Positions 18,526 to 27,246 of a stretch of DNA of 36,340 nucleotides are shown one piece after another. Both the position numbers and the translations under genes were made by a program. Origin of the DNA: Acidimicrobiia bacterium (GTDB lineage Bacteria; Actinomycetota; Acidimicrobiia; IMCC26256; PALSA-555). Position 1 is the first letter of the stretch; each line of letters begins with the position of its first letter. The DNA is taken from assembly GCA_009694295.1 (NCBI GenBank), contig SHVJ01000010.1:1-36340 (forward strand), read 5' to 3'. The notes under the pieces were generated by a model. It was given only the letters and a program-made list of their open reading frames with translations, was not told the origin of the DNA and ran no database searches.

Positions 18526-18528
18526 GCG

Positions 18529-18936
18529 TCAGTTCCCGCGGGTGATGCCCGCCGTCTTGAGGATGTCGGCGGGGACGCCGAGGTCGCGCCACGTGGCGTA
18601 TGCGATGCCCTTGCGGGCGGCGTAGGCCTTGGCCACCTGCACGAAGCCGCCTTCCAGTGCCGAGAGATCGACCGTGGTGCCGGTATGCAGGCCGGCGAGC
18701 TCGGCTTGGAGGTCACGGCGCTCCTGCGTGAGCTGCAAGCGCTGCAGCGACGACGCTCCATCGATCTGAGCGTCGATGGCGACGAGGCGCTTCTGGATCG
18801 AGTCGGGGGTCCGCCGACGGCCGCGGCGAGGCCGGTGCTGCTCGAGGGCGTCGAGGTAGGCCTTGACCGCTTGGCCTTCCTTGCGGCCTGCGGCCATGGC
18901 GTTCTTGTGCTCAGGGGTGAGTGATTTGGGGGGCAT
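18529..18936 (-). CDS. Uncharacterised basic protein
   Basis: MPPKSLTPEHKNAMAAGRKEGQAVKAYLDALEQHRPRRGRRRTPDSIQKRLVAIDAQ...VDLSALEGGFVQVAKAYAARKGIAYATWRDLGVPADILKTAGITRGN; GAGGAAG SD before ATG 18936. Confidence 0.8.
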   Translation of the reverse strand: MPPKSLTPEHKNAMAAGRKEGQAVKAYLDALEQHRPRRGRRRTPDSIQKRLVAIDAQIDGASSLQRLQLTQERRDLQAELAGLHTGTTVDLSALEGGFVQVAKAYAARKGIAYATWRDLGVPADILKTAGITRGN

Positions 18937-19021
18937 TTCGATGACTTCCTCTTTTGACGAATTCGCGAACGCTGTCTTACGCAATTCTGCCACGAAGCAT
19001 TTGGTGAAATCGAGCCGTCAC

Positions 19022-19027
19022 TAGTCT
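19022..19027 (+). promoter_or_regulatory. Candidate -10 (TAGTCT) 6 nt before the purL GTG
   Basis: TAGTCT-caagct-GTG. Confidence 0.45.
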
Positions 19028-19033
19028 CAAGCT

Positions 19034-21334
19034 GTGACCGCGGAGCCCATGCATCGACAGCTCGGGCTCACTGACGACGAGCTCGGCGACATCCAAGAGC
19101 TGCTCGGACGGGAACCCACCGAGCTCGAGCTCGCGATGTATGCGGTGATGTGGTCCGAGCACTGCTCGTACAAGTCGTCGTCGGTACATCTTCGGCGTTT
19201 TCCCACCGAAGCGCCGTGGGTGCTCGTCGGCCCCGGTGAGGGCGCTGGCGTGATCGACGTCGGCGACGGGTTGGCGGTGGCGATCCGCATCGAAAGTCAC
19301 AACCACCCGTCGGCGGTCGAGCCGTATCAAGGTGCGGCGACGGGCGTCGGCGGCATCATCCGCGACATCTTCTCGATGGGTGCACGTCCGATCGCTCTGA
19401 TGGACCCATTGCGCTTCGGCTCGCTCGACGACGCGCGCACCCGCTACCTGTTCGAGGGTGTGATCTCCGGCATCAGCGGATACGGCAACGCGGTCGGTGT
19501 GCCCACCGTCGGCGGCGAGGTGGTGTTCGACGACTGCTACCGCGAGAACCCGCTCGTGAACGTGCTCTGCCTCGGTCTCCTGCCCAAAGAGCGACTGGTG
19601 CTCGCGCGCGCCGAAGGCGCCGGAAAGCTCGCGGTGCTGCTCGGGTCGTCGACGGGGCGCGACGGGATCGGTGGCGCGAGCGTCCTCGCGTCGGCTGGCT
19701 TCGAGGAGGGATCCGAAGCGAAGCGACCGTCGGTGCAGGTCGGCGACCCGTTCGAGGAGAAGCGGCTGATCGAAGCGTGCCTCGCCATGCTCGATGCCGG
19801 GCTCGCCACCGGCGTGCAGGACCTCGGCGCGGCCGGACTGTCGTGCGCAGCGTCGGAGACCGCGGCAGCGGGCGGCGCAGGGATGGACGTCGACGTGGCG
19901 CGGGTCGCGCGACGCGAGCCGGGGATGAACCCGGTCGAGCTGCTCACGTCGGAGAGCCAGGAGCGCATGCTCGCGATCGTCGAGCCGAAGCACCTCGACG
20001 AAGTGCTGGCCCTGTGCGAGCGCTGGGAGATCCGCGCCACCGTCGTGGGACGTGTCACCGACACGGGCCGCTTCCGCGTGTTCGACGGACTGTTCGACGC
20101 GGTCGGTGTTCCGGGTACCAATCCTCCTGCCCCGCGCGGTGATGAACCGCCCGACGTGTCGTCGGATCGCCAGCCGATTGCCGACTTGCCGTGCGAGAGC
20201 CTCGGCAATGGGCCCTCCTACACGCGCCCGATCAGTGCACCGGCCGACCAAGCAACGCTGAACGCGGCGGATCCCTGGGAGGCGCTCGCCGAGAACTTCG
20301 GTCCGGGCACCGACTGCTCCGATGAACTCCTCGCGCTGCTCGCCACGCCGACCATCGCCGACAAGTCGTGGGTGTGGCGCCAGTACGACCACCAGCTCTT
20401 CTTGAACACGGTGGTCGGGCCGGGCGGCGACGCCGCGGTCTTGCGTCTGAAAGGCACGTCGAAGGCGCTCGCGCTCGCAACCGACGGCAAGGGCCGGTTC
20501 TGCCGTCTCGACCCGCGCACCGGCGGTCGCCTCGTGGTGCTCGAAGCGGCGCGGAACGTCGCGTGCGCGGGCGCGGAGCCCCGTGCGCTGGTGAACTGCT
20601 TGAACTTCGGGAATCCCGAACACCCCCAGGTGATGTGGCAGTTCCAGCAAGTCGTCGAAGGGATCAGTGAGGCGTGCGAGGCGTTGGGCATCCCGGTGGT
20701 CGGGGGCAACGTCAGCTTCTACAACGAGTCGCGCGGCGCCGACATCGATCCCACACCGGTCGTCGGCGTTGTCGGCCTGATCGAGAAGCTCGACGGCGTT
20801 CCGCCGATCCCACGAACGATCGACCGTGAGCACTTGATCGTGCTCGGCACCACCCGCGCCGAGCTCGGCGGCTCCGAGTGGGCCGCGGTCGTGCATGGCC
20901 TCGACGGTGGCGTGCCCCCCGCCGCCGACCTCGATGACGCGCGTCGGCTGCACGCGTTCGTGAGCGAGCTCGTCGCCGGCCGTTCCGTCGGGGGTGTGCA
21001 CGACTGCGCCGACGGCGGGCTCGCGGTCGCGCTCGCCGAGATGGCGTTCGGCAGCGGGATCGGCTTCACGGTGGCGCCAGAAACCGAGGTCGCCGCGGCC
21101 GCGTGGTGCTTCTCGGAGTCGGCGAACCGCGTGGTCGTGTCAGTGGACGCGCGTCCGCTGCCGCACATCCTGCGTCGGGCTGAGGAAGCCGGCGTGCATG
21201 CCGTCGATCTCGGCACCGCCGGTGGTGACCGTCTCGTCGTCGACGGCGTGATCGATGTCGGGCTGGCGGAAGCTGAGCGAGTGTGGCGCGACGCGATCCC
21301 CAACGCGCTCGGCGCGGCCGCTACTGCCGGGTGA
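19034..21334 (+). CDS. purL: FGAM synthase subunit PurL
   Basis: [40 protein letters not shown]...[25 protein letters not shown]-type motif. Confidence 0.97.
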   Translation: MTAEPMHRQLGLTDDELGDIQELLGREPTELELAMYAVMWSEHCSYKSSSVHLRRFPTEAPWVLVGPGEGAGVIDVGDGLAVAIRIESHNHPSAVEPYQGAATGVGGIIRDIFSMGARPIALMDPLRFGSLDDARTRYLFEGVISGISGYGNAVGVPTVGGEVVFDDCYRENPLVNVLCLGLLPKERLVLARAEGAGKLAVLLGSSTGRDGIGGASVLASAGFEEGSEAKRPSVQVGDPFEEKRLIEACLAMLDAGLATGVQDLGAAGLSCAASETAAAGGAGMDVDVARVARREPGMNPVELLTSESQERMLAIVEPKHLDEVLALCERWEIRATVVGRVTDTGRFRVFDGLFDAVGVPGTNPPAPRGDEPPDVSSDRQPIADLPCESLGNGPSYTRPISAPADQATLNAADPWEALAENFGPGTDCSDELLALLATPTIADKSWVWRQYDHQLFLNTVVGPGGDAAVLRLKGTSKALALATDGKGRFCRLDPRTGGRLVVLEAARNVACAGAEPRALVNCLNFGNPEHPQVMWQFQQVVEGISEACEALGIPVVGGNVSFYNESRGADIDPTPVVGVVGLIEKLDGVPPIPRTIDREHLIVLGTTRAELGGSEWAAVVHGLDGGVPPAADLDDARRLHAFVSELVAGRSVGGVHDCADGGLAVALAEMAFGSGIGFTVAPETEVAAAAWCFSESANRVVVSVDARPLPHILRRAEEAGVHAVDLGTAGGDRLVVDGVIDVGLAEAERVWRDAIPNALGAAATAG

Positions 21335-21746
21335 GCACGCCGGTGTGTTCGAGCCACGAGATCACGAGGGCGATCGACGCGTCATGGTCACGGTCGTGGG
21401 TGGGCACTCGCAGCTCGGGTGCGAACGGCTCCTCGTAGCTCTCGGCGCCCGCGCCACTCGCCCCTCCGTCGACGAACACCTCGACGAAGTCGGCGACCGC
21501 CTCTCGGACTCGTTCTCGGTCGTCACGATCAGGGCGATCGGCCGCGACGACGGTCGTCACACCGCTCTCGGTGAGCAGTCGGACCAGCCACACGGTCGCC
21601 TCGAGGCCCCCGACGAGGTGACTCATCTCGGCCTCGTCGAGCAAGGCGACCGCCAACCCGGCGCGGTCGAACTCGCTGGCGACGGCGCGCCCGATCGTGC
21701 TCTTGCCGGATTCGGCGCGACCCGTCAACCAGAGGCACATCGCCAT
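21321..21746 (-). CDS. APS-kinase-like P-loop NTPase
   Basis: [51 protein letters not shown]; Walker [10 protein letters not shown]; -10 TAGCGT 7 nt before the ATG. Confidence 0.8.
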   Translation of the reverse strand: MAMCLWLTGRAESGKSTIGRAVASEFDRAGLAVALLDEAEMSHLVGGLEATVWLVRLLTESGVTTVVAADRPDRDDRERVREAVADFVEVFVDGGASGAGAESYEEPFAPELRVPTHDRDHDASIALVISWLEHTGVLTRQ

Positions 21747-21802
21747 CGCTCCGACGCTACGTGTCCGGGAACCCCGATCGCGCATGGGATACTTGGCGGG
21801 CG

Positions 21803-23320
21803 ATGGACCGCCAACTAGGGCACGCGTGCGGGATCTTCGGCGTGTACGCGCCGGGTGCGCCGGTGGCCAACCTCGCCTATCTCGGGCTCTACGCGCTCCA
21901 GCACCGCGGCCAGGAGTCGGCTGGCATCGCGGTGAGCGACGGCGAGAGCATCACGGTCAGCAAGGACATGGGGCTCGTCACTCAGGTGTTCGACGAGCGC
22001 CGGCTCGCCCCACTGCAGGGTCATCTCGCAATCGCGCACAACCGCTACTCCACGACGGGTTCGAGTACGTGGCGTAACGCGCAACCCGTCTACCGCTCTG
22101 TTGGCGACGCGGGCTTCGCGCTCGGACACAACGGCAACCTCACGAATGTGGTCGAACTCGCCGAGGGGCTCGGGATGCTGCCCGGCTTCGAATCGGCGAG
22201 CGTTGACGTCGACTCCACCACCGACTCTGCCCTCATCGGTGAGCTCATCGCCAAGGAGTACCCGTCGCAGTCGCGTTCCGACGGACGCGACCTCGAGATC
22301 GCGTTGGAGAAGGTGCTTCCCACGTTGGAGGGCGGCTTCTCGCTCGTGCTGATGGACGACGCGCGCCTCATCGGTGTGCGCGACCGGCATGGGTTCTGGC
22401 CGCTGGTCCTCGGGCGCATCGAAGGCGGGTGGATCCTCGCCAGCGAGACCGCGGCGCTCGACATCGTTGGCGCGCACTTCGTGCGCGAGGTCGAGCCAGG
22501 AGAGATGGTCGTGATCGACGCGAGCGGCATGCGCGAGTACCGCTTCGCCGAGCCCGATCCCAAGCTCTGCCTCTTTGAGTTCGTGTACTTCGCCCGACCC
22601 GACACCTACCTCTATGGGCGCAGCGTGCATGCCGCACGCCAGCGCATGGGCGAGGAGCTCGCCCGCCAGGCGCCCGTCGATGCCGACATGGTGATGCCCG
22701 TTCCCGAGTCGGGCATCCCCGCCGCGCAGGGATATGCGCGTGCGGCGGGCATCCCCTATGGCGACGGGCTCGTGAAGAACCGCTACGTCGGACGCACGTT
22801 CATCCAACCGAGTGCGCAGCTGCGCAGCGGTGGTGTGCGCATGAAGCTCAATCCCTTGCGCGAGAACATCCGCGGCAAGAAGCTGGTCGTGGTCGACGAC
22901 TCGATCGTGCGCGGTACCACGACCCGCCAGGTCGTCGCGATGCTGCGGGAGGCCGGCGCCGAGGAAGTGCACTTCCGTGTGTCGTCGCCGCCGTACAAGT
23001 GGCCGTGCTTCTACGGCATGGACACCGGTCGACGTTCGGAACTGCTCGCGGCCGACATGGCGGTCGGCGAGATCAAGGAGTTCCTGAAGGTCGACTCGCT
23101 CGCGTACCTCGAGCTCGACCGAGTGATCGGTGCCACCGGCGCGGCCGCGGGTTCGTTCTGCACCGCGTGTCTCTCGGGTCACTACCCGGTGCCCGTGCCC
23201 GACCTTGCCGACGCCAAGCTCGTGCTGGAACAGATGCCTGCTCAGGCGACACCAGATGCTTCCGCCACTGAGGGACACCAGGAGGTGGTCCTGCCCGTCG
23301 CCGACCCAGGCCGCGCGTGA
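21803..23320 (+). CDS. purF: Amidophosphoribosyltransferase
   Basis: HACGIFGVYAPGAPVANLAYLGLYALQHRGQESAGIAV...VVVDDSIVRGTTTRQVV. Confidence 0.97.
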   Translation: MDRQLGHACGIFGVYAPGAPVANLAYLGLYALQHRGQESAGIAVSDGESITVSKDMGLVTQVFDERRLAPLQGHLAIAHNRYSTTGSSTWRNAQPVYRSVGDAGFALGHNGNLTNVVELAEGLGMLPGFESASVDVDSTTDSALIGELIAKEYPSQSRSDGRDLEIALEKVLPTLEGGFSLVLMDDARLIGVRDRHGFWPLVLGRIEGGWILASETAALDIVGAHFVREVEPGEMVVIDASGMREYRFAEPDPKLCLFEFVYFARPDTYLYGRSVHAARQRMGEELARQAPVDADMVMPVPESGIPAAQGYARAAGIPYGDGLVKNRYVGRTFIQPSAQLRSGGVRMKLNPLRENIRGKKLVVVDDSIVRGTTTRQVVAMLREAGAEEVHFRVSSPPYKWPCFYGMDTGRRSELLAADMAVGEIKEFLKVDSLAYLELDRVIGATGAAAGSFCTACLSGHYPVPVPDLADAKLVLEQMPAQATPDASATEGHQEVVLPVADPGRA

Positions 23321-24423
23321 AGCGTCGCGACCGACGAGGCGGCGAACCGCGGCGGAAAGGGGCACCCCGTCGGGACGCTCCCGCGGATGCGGGGCTCACG
23401 TATGCCGAAGCCGGCGTCGACATCGGTGCTGGTGAGAAGGCCGTCGAGCTCATCAAGGAGCACGTTCGATCCACGTTCCGCGCCGAGGTGGTCGGCGACA
23501 TCGGCGGGTTCGGTGGGCTGTTCTCGCTCGGCAAGCTGCCGTACAAGGATCCGCTGCTCGTGTCGTCGACCGACGGCGTGGGCACAAAGTCGGTGATCGC
23601 TGCGGAGGTCGGGCGCTTCGACACGATCGGCCTCGACGTGGTCGCTATGTCGGTCGATGACATCGCCGCGCACGGCGCCGAGCCCCTCTTCTTCCTCGAC
23701 TACATCTCGGTCGGCAAGCTCGTCCCCGAGCACATCGAGCAGATCGTGCATGGCGTCGCAATGGGTTGCCGGCAAGCCGGTTGTGCGCTCGTCGGCGGAG
23801 AGATGTCGGAGCATCCGGGCGTGATGGCCGCCAGCGAGTTCGACTTGGTCGGATTCGCGGTCGGTGTCGTGGAGCGCTCGCAACTCTTGCCTGCTGGCGT
23901 GCGCGACGGCGATCGAGTCATCGGGTTCGCAAGCCCCGGCCTTCGATGCAACGGGTATTCGCTCGCTCGGCGCGCGTTCGCCCGCGCGGGCAGACCGCTC
24001 GACGGACCCGCCTGGCGCGGCGCGCGTCACTCACTCGGCGCCGAGCTCCTCGTCCCGAGCGTCATCTACGCACCCGCGGTTGCGCACCTCCGTCGTCATA
24101 CCGAGGTGCACGCCTTGTGCCACGTGACGGGTGGAGGCATCCCCGGAAACCTCGAGCGCGTCCTTCCCCACGATTGCGACGCGGTAATCGAACGTGGCCG
24201 CTGGGAGGAGCCGAGGATCTTCGATGTGATCCAGACGGCCGGCGAGGTGAGCGACGAGGAGATGGAACACGTCTTCAACCTCGGTCTCGGCATGCTCGCG
24301 GTTGTGCCCGGCGACGAGGTGCATCACGCCATCGACGCCATCCGCACCGGTGGGCACGATGCGTGGTTGGTCGGCGCCGTCGTCGATGGCCACGGAAAAG
24401 TCACACTCGACCACCGCGAGTGA
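23317..24423 (+). CDS. purM: Phosphoribosylformylglycinamidine cyclo-ligase
   Basis: TYAEAGVDIGAGEKAVELIKEHVRSTF...STDGVGTKSVIA; GTGA overlap with purF. Confidence 0.96.
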   Translation: MKRRDRRGGEPRRKGAPRRDAPADAGLTYAEAGVDIGAGEKAVELIKEHVRSTFRAEVVGDIGGFGGLFSLGKLPYKDPLLVSSTDGVGTKSVIAAEVGRFDTIGLDVVAMSVDDIAAHGAEPLFFLDYISVGKLVPEHIEQIVHGVAMGCRQAGCALVGGEMSEHPGVMAASEFDLVGFAVGVVERSQLLPAGVRDGDRVIGFASPGLRCNGYSLARRAFARAGRPLDGPAWRGARHSLGAELLVPSVIYAPAVAHLRRHTEVHALCHVTGGGIPGNLERVLPHDCDAVIERGRWEEPRIFDVIQTAGEVSDEEMEHVFNLGLGMLAVVPGDEVHHAIDAIRTGGHDAWLVGAVVDGHGKVTLDHRE

Positions 24424-24443
24424 AACCAATCTCGGACAAACGG

Positions 24444-24449
24444 TACGAT
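24444..24449 (+). promoter_or_regulatory. Candidate -10 (TACGAT) 7 nt before the BldC-like ATG
   Basis: TACGAT-caggccc-ATG; TGAAAC -35-like hexamer 17 nt upstream. Confidence 0.55.
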
Positions 24450-24456
24450 CAGGCCC

Positions 24457-24684
24457 ATGGAGCCCGAGTCCGCCCCCCACGAGCCAGAGGAGCTGCTGAC
24501 TCCCGCTGAGGTCGCGGCGATGTTCCGCGTCAACCCCAAAACAGTCACACGCTGGGCCCGAGCCGGAAAGATCTCAGCCATCAGAACCTTGGGCGGCCAC
24601 CGAAGATTCAAAAAGTCCGAGATCGACGCCCTGCTGCAAGAAGTACAGGAAACCCCAGAGTCACCAGCCACACCGATCGCGTAA
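24457..24684 (+). CDS. BldC-like small MerR-type DNA-binding protein
   Basis: LLTPAEVAAMFRVNPKTVTRWARAGKISAIRTLGGHRRFKKSEIDALL matches the BldC family signature. Confidence 0.9.
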   Translation: MEPESAPHEPEELLTPAEVAAMFRVNPKTVTRWARAGKISAIRTLGGHRRFKKSEIDALLQEVQETPESPATPIA

Positions 24685-24759
24685 GCGTCCACCACCGCGG
24701 CGCCGGAGGCGCTCGCCGGGGAGCGAACGGTCTGCGAGCCACCGCGTTGGAGAATCGCA

Positions 24760-24813
24760 GGAGCGCGGGCAGTGAGCGACCCAGAACAGTGGGAGCGCGG
24801 GCAGTGAGCGACC
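24760..24813. repeat. Two 22-bp perfect direct repeats GGAGCGCGGGCAGTGAGCGACC, 32-bp period
   Basis: Copies at 24760-24781 and 24792-24813, just beyond the 3' end of tRNA-Phe. Confidence 0.9.
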
Positions 24814-24827
24814 GAGGAGAGGTGGAG

Positions 24828-24900
24828 TGGCCGGGGCCGGCGTCGATCCGGCGACCCCGCGCTTTTCAGGCGCGTGCTCTGCCAACTGAGCTACCCGGCC
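24828..24900 (-). tRNA. tRNA-Phe (GAA)
   Basis: GGCCGGGTAGCTCAGTTGGCAGAGCACGCGCCTGAAAAGCGCGGGGTCGCCGGATCGACGCCGGCCCCGGCCA; complete cloverleaf; CCA not encoded. Confidence 0.95.
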
Positions 24901-24904
24901 GGGT

Positions 24905-24926
24905 GGTACCCGGCGCTCCGGGTACC
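24905..24926. repeat. Perfect 9-bp stem / 4-nt loop inverted repeat between tRNA-Asp and tRNA-Phe
   Basis: GGTACCCGG-CGCT-CCGGGTACC. Confidence 0.9.
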
Positions 24927-24929
24927 CCG

Positions 24930-25004
24930 CGGTCCTGACGAGATTTGAACTCGCGACCTCCGCCTTGACAGGGCGGCGTGCACTCCAAACTGCACCACAG
25001 GACC
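24930..25004 (-). tRNA. tRNA-Asp (GTC)
   Basis: GGTCCTGTGGTGCAGTTTGGAGTGCACGCCGCCCTGTCAAGGCGGAGGTCGCGAGTTCAAATCTCGTCAGGACCG. Confidence 0.95.
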
Positions 25005-25051
25005 TAGCTGTCACATTGTGTTCTCAACGACGGTTGGCAACCGCCGCTGCG

Positions 25052-25124
25052 TGCCCCCAGGGGAATTCGAATCCCCGTTACCGCCTTGAAAGAGCGGCGT
25101 CCTGGGCCACTGGACGATGGGGGC
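25052..25124 (-). tRNA. tRNA-Glu (TTC)
   Basis: GCCCCCATCGTCCAGTGGCCCAGGACGCCGCTCTTTCAAGGCGGTAACGGGGATTCGAATTCCCCTGGGGGCA. Confidence 0.95.
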
Positions 25125-25172
25125 CCTTCCCCGAAGGGGCTACTCATGGTAGCAGTCGACCTTCGCGACCCC

Positions 25173-25925
25173 TCAGGGCTTGCGGCGACGCGCGTGCACC
25201 ACGGTGCGTCCGTGTGAATACCGGTGCCGTGGGCGACCCTTCACGATGCGCGAACCGACGGCGTTGCGGAGTCGTTGCCGGCGCGGCGTCACGTGGACGA
25301 CCGTCGCGTCGGCGAAGCCAGCTACCTCGAGCATGCCGAAGAGGGCTGGAAGGTTCGGGCCCCACCAGTTCGTGGCGTCGCCGTAGAGCTCCTTGTCGGG
25401 ATAGAACGCGGCGGCGGGCTCGCGAACTCCGAGCAGGTCCACATGCGTCTCGAGCACGAGGCGATCCGAAGTCACGCTCGCCACTCGCTCGAGCGCGGTG
25501 ATCGGGTCGCGCAGGTGGTACAGCACGCCGAGAAACAGCACGAGGTCGAACGTGCCGCCCGCGGTCTCGGGTGAGAGGTCGAGCACGTCGACTTCTCGGG
25601 CCTCGACTTCGGATCCAAGGGCGCGATGCGCACAATCGAAGCCTCGCCGGCCCGTACCGAGCTGTTGCCACGCGAACTCGTCGGCCGCGACGACGCGCGC
25701 GGCGCCCCGGCGTTCAGCTTCGAACGAGTAGAAGCCGTCCCACGCGCCGATGTCGAGCACGCTGAGGCCCGCGAGCGATTCCGGCAGCCCGAGCAGCGGC
25801 CATCTCGCGGGCGTCTCGTCGCGACCGGGCGTGATGATGCCGTTGCCCAGATCGATCGTGTGCCACCACACGATGTCGTTGACCTCGGTACGGAGCGCGT
25901 CAGGGTTCATAGGAGAGTCGTGCAT
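25173..25925 (-). CDS. Class I SAM methyltransferase, CmoB/DUF1698-like
   Basis: WWHTIDLGNGIITPGRDETPARWPLLGLPESLAGLSVLDIGAWDGFYSFEAERRGAARVVAADEFAW...LFLGVLYHLRDPI. Confidence 0.85.
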   Translation of the reverse strand: MHDSPMNPDALRTEVNDIVWWHTIDLGNGIITPGRDETPARWPLLGLPESLAGLSVLDIGAWDGFYSFEAERRGAARVVAADEFAWQQLGTGRRGFDCAHRALGSEVEAREVDVLDLSPETAGGTFDLVLFLGVLYHLRDPITALERVASVTSDRLVLETHVDLLGVREPAAAFYPDKELYGDATNWWGPNLPALFGMLEVAGFADATVVHVTPRRQRLRNAVGSRIVKGRPRHRYSHGRTVVHARRRKP

Positions 25926-25951
25926 CGTGTCAGACGCGTAACCTCAGACCA

Positions 25952-26025
25952 GGGCCGCTAGCTCAATCTGGCAGAGCAACGGGCTTTTAACCCGGAGGTT
26001 CAGGGTTCGATTCCCTGGCGGCCCA
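25952..26025 (+). tRNA. tRNA-Lys (TTT)
   Basis: GGGCCGCTAGCTCAATCTGGCAGAGCAACGGGCTTTTAACCCGGAGGTTCAGGGTTCGATTCCCTGGCGGCCCA. Confidence 0.95.
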
Positions 26026-26026
26026 C

Positions 26027-27235
26027 TCAGCGATCTTCCATGCCGTGCGGGGAGCCGTATTCGGCGAGCAGGTCGAGGAACGGGACGGCGTCGAACGCTT
26101 CGGGGCCGAGCACGCCGGTGCCTGACCAGGAGCCGTTGGCGACCAGCTCGAGCGCGACGACCGGGCTGACGGCGGTCTGCCACGCCACGGCTTGGCATCC
26201 GTACTCCGCCATCGAATCCGCGTTGTCGACCACGTGGTACAGGTACGTCGCGCGCGGCTTCCCGTCCTTGCCCGTACCGGTGACGTACGTGCCCGCGCAG
26301 GTCTTGCCGTGCATCTTGTCGCCGAGGTGCGCGGGATTCGGGAGACACGCGGCCACCAGGTCGCGCGGGCTCACCTCGATATCGCCAACGCGCACCGGAT
26401 CGACGCGATCGAGTCCGATTGCGTGCAGGACGCGGAGCACGTTGATGAACTCATCGCCGAGGCCGTACTTGAATGTGACTCGCTGGCAATCGACCCATCG
26501 TGGTACGAGGACAACTTCCTCGTGCTCGACGTTCACGCACTCGATCGGCCCGATCCCTTCGGGGAAGTCGAAGACCTCGGGCTCGGAGAACGGCTCGGTC
26601 GTGAAGAAGCCGCCGTGCGCCTGGTCGTAGACGATCGGCGGGTTCAGACACTCTTCGATCGTGGTCCAGATCGAGAAGGTTGGCGCGAACCCGTAGCCGT
26701 CAACCGTGAGGTTGGCGCCGTCCCGCACGCCAACCTCGTCGATCGACAAGAACAGGTGATCAGCCGCGTAGCGGGCGAACACGTCGGACATGCCTGGCTC
26801 CACGCCCATCCCCACCAGTGCCAGCAGTCCGGCAGCTTCCCAGTCGGGTGAGCGATCAAACTGCTCCGCGCCGAGCGGTGCGCCGACGAGATGGTACGGG
26901 TCGGTCGGGTGCGGCACCGACGGCGTCATCGCCATGTCCATGTACGTGGCCTTGGCACGGAAGGCACCTTCGAAGATCGCCACATTCAGACGCGGGTCAC
27001 ACGCGTTGAGCACGGCATCGGCCCCGACTTCCCGAGCCTTCGCAGCCACGGCTTCGGGGTCGCGCGCGTCGATGGAGTGCGGCGTGCACCGCTTGTCGCC
27101 CACTCGCGCCACGACCTCTACGGCGCGCGCCTCGTCGTAGTCGGCGACGACCAACGCATCCACGAACTCACGTCGGGCCGCGATCGCCACGATCGATTCG
27201 CCGACGGCACCGGCGCCTACCAACAGGATGCGCAT
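26027..27235 (-). CDS. Saccharopine dehydrogenase-family oxidoreductase
   Basis: MRILLVGAGAVGESIVAIAARREFVDALVVADYDEARAVEVV...GVEPGMSDVFARYAAD; start at 27235 rather than the 27826 given in the track. Confidence 0.88.
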   Translation of the reverse strand: MRILLVGAGAVGESIVAIAARREFVDALVVADYDEARAVEVVARVGDKRCTPHSIDARDPEAVAAKAREVGADAVLNACDPRLNVAIFEGAFRAKATYMDMAMTPSVPHPTDPYHLVGAPLGAEQFDRSPDWEAAGLLALVGMGVEPGMSDVFARYAADHLFLSIDEVGVRDGANLTVDGYGFAPTFSIWTTIEECLNPPIVYDQAHGGFFTTEPFSEPEVFDFPEGIGPIECVNVEHEEVVLVPRWVDCQRVTFKYGLGDEFINVLRVLHAIGLDRVDPVRVGDIEVSPRDLVAACLPNPAHLGDKMHGKTCAGTYVTGTGKDGKPRATYLYHVVDNADSMAEYGCQAVAWQTAVSPVVALELVANGSWSGTGVLGPEAFDAVPFLDLLAEYGSPHGMEDR

Positions 27236-27246
27236 CGCGCCGTCGG

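Noticed and set aside
18977-21001. 674-aa minus-strand ORF antisense to purL
   Set aside because: Shadow ORF; purL is unambiguous on the plus strand.
21815-23365. 516-aa minus-strand ORF antisense to purF
   Set aside because: Shadow ORF; purF is unambiguous.
24760-24813. Direct repeats as a minimal CRISPR array
   Set aside because: Only two copies, a 10-nt spacer and no cas genes in the window.
24661-25014. 117-aa minus-strand ORF containing GRVAQLAEHAPEKRGVAGSTPAP
   Set aside because: Typical false protein from translating tRNA genes (Phe and Asp).
25129-25139. CCCCGAAGGGG hairpin upstream of tRNA-Glu as a terminator of the methyltransferase gene
   Set aside because: Only a 3-4 bp stem with no T-tract; too weak to call.
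25944-26348. 134-aa minus-strand ORF ending SGPPGNRTLNLRVKSPLLCQIELAALV
   Set aside because: False ORF from antisense translation of tRNA-Lys and the SDH-like gene in a wrong frame.
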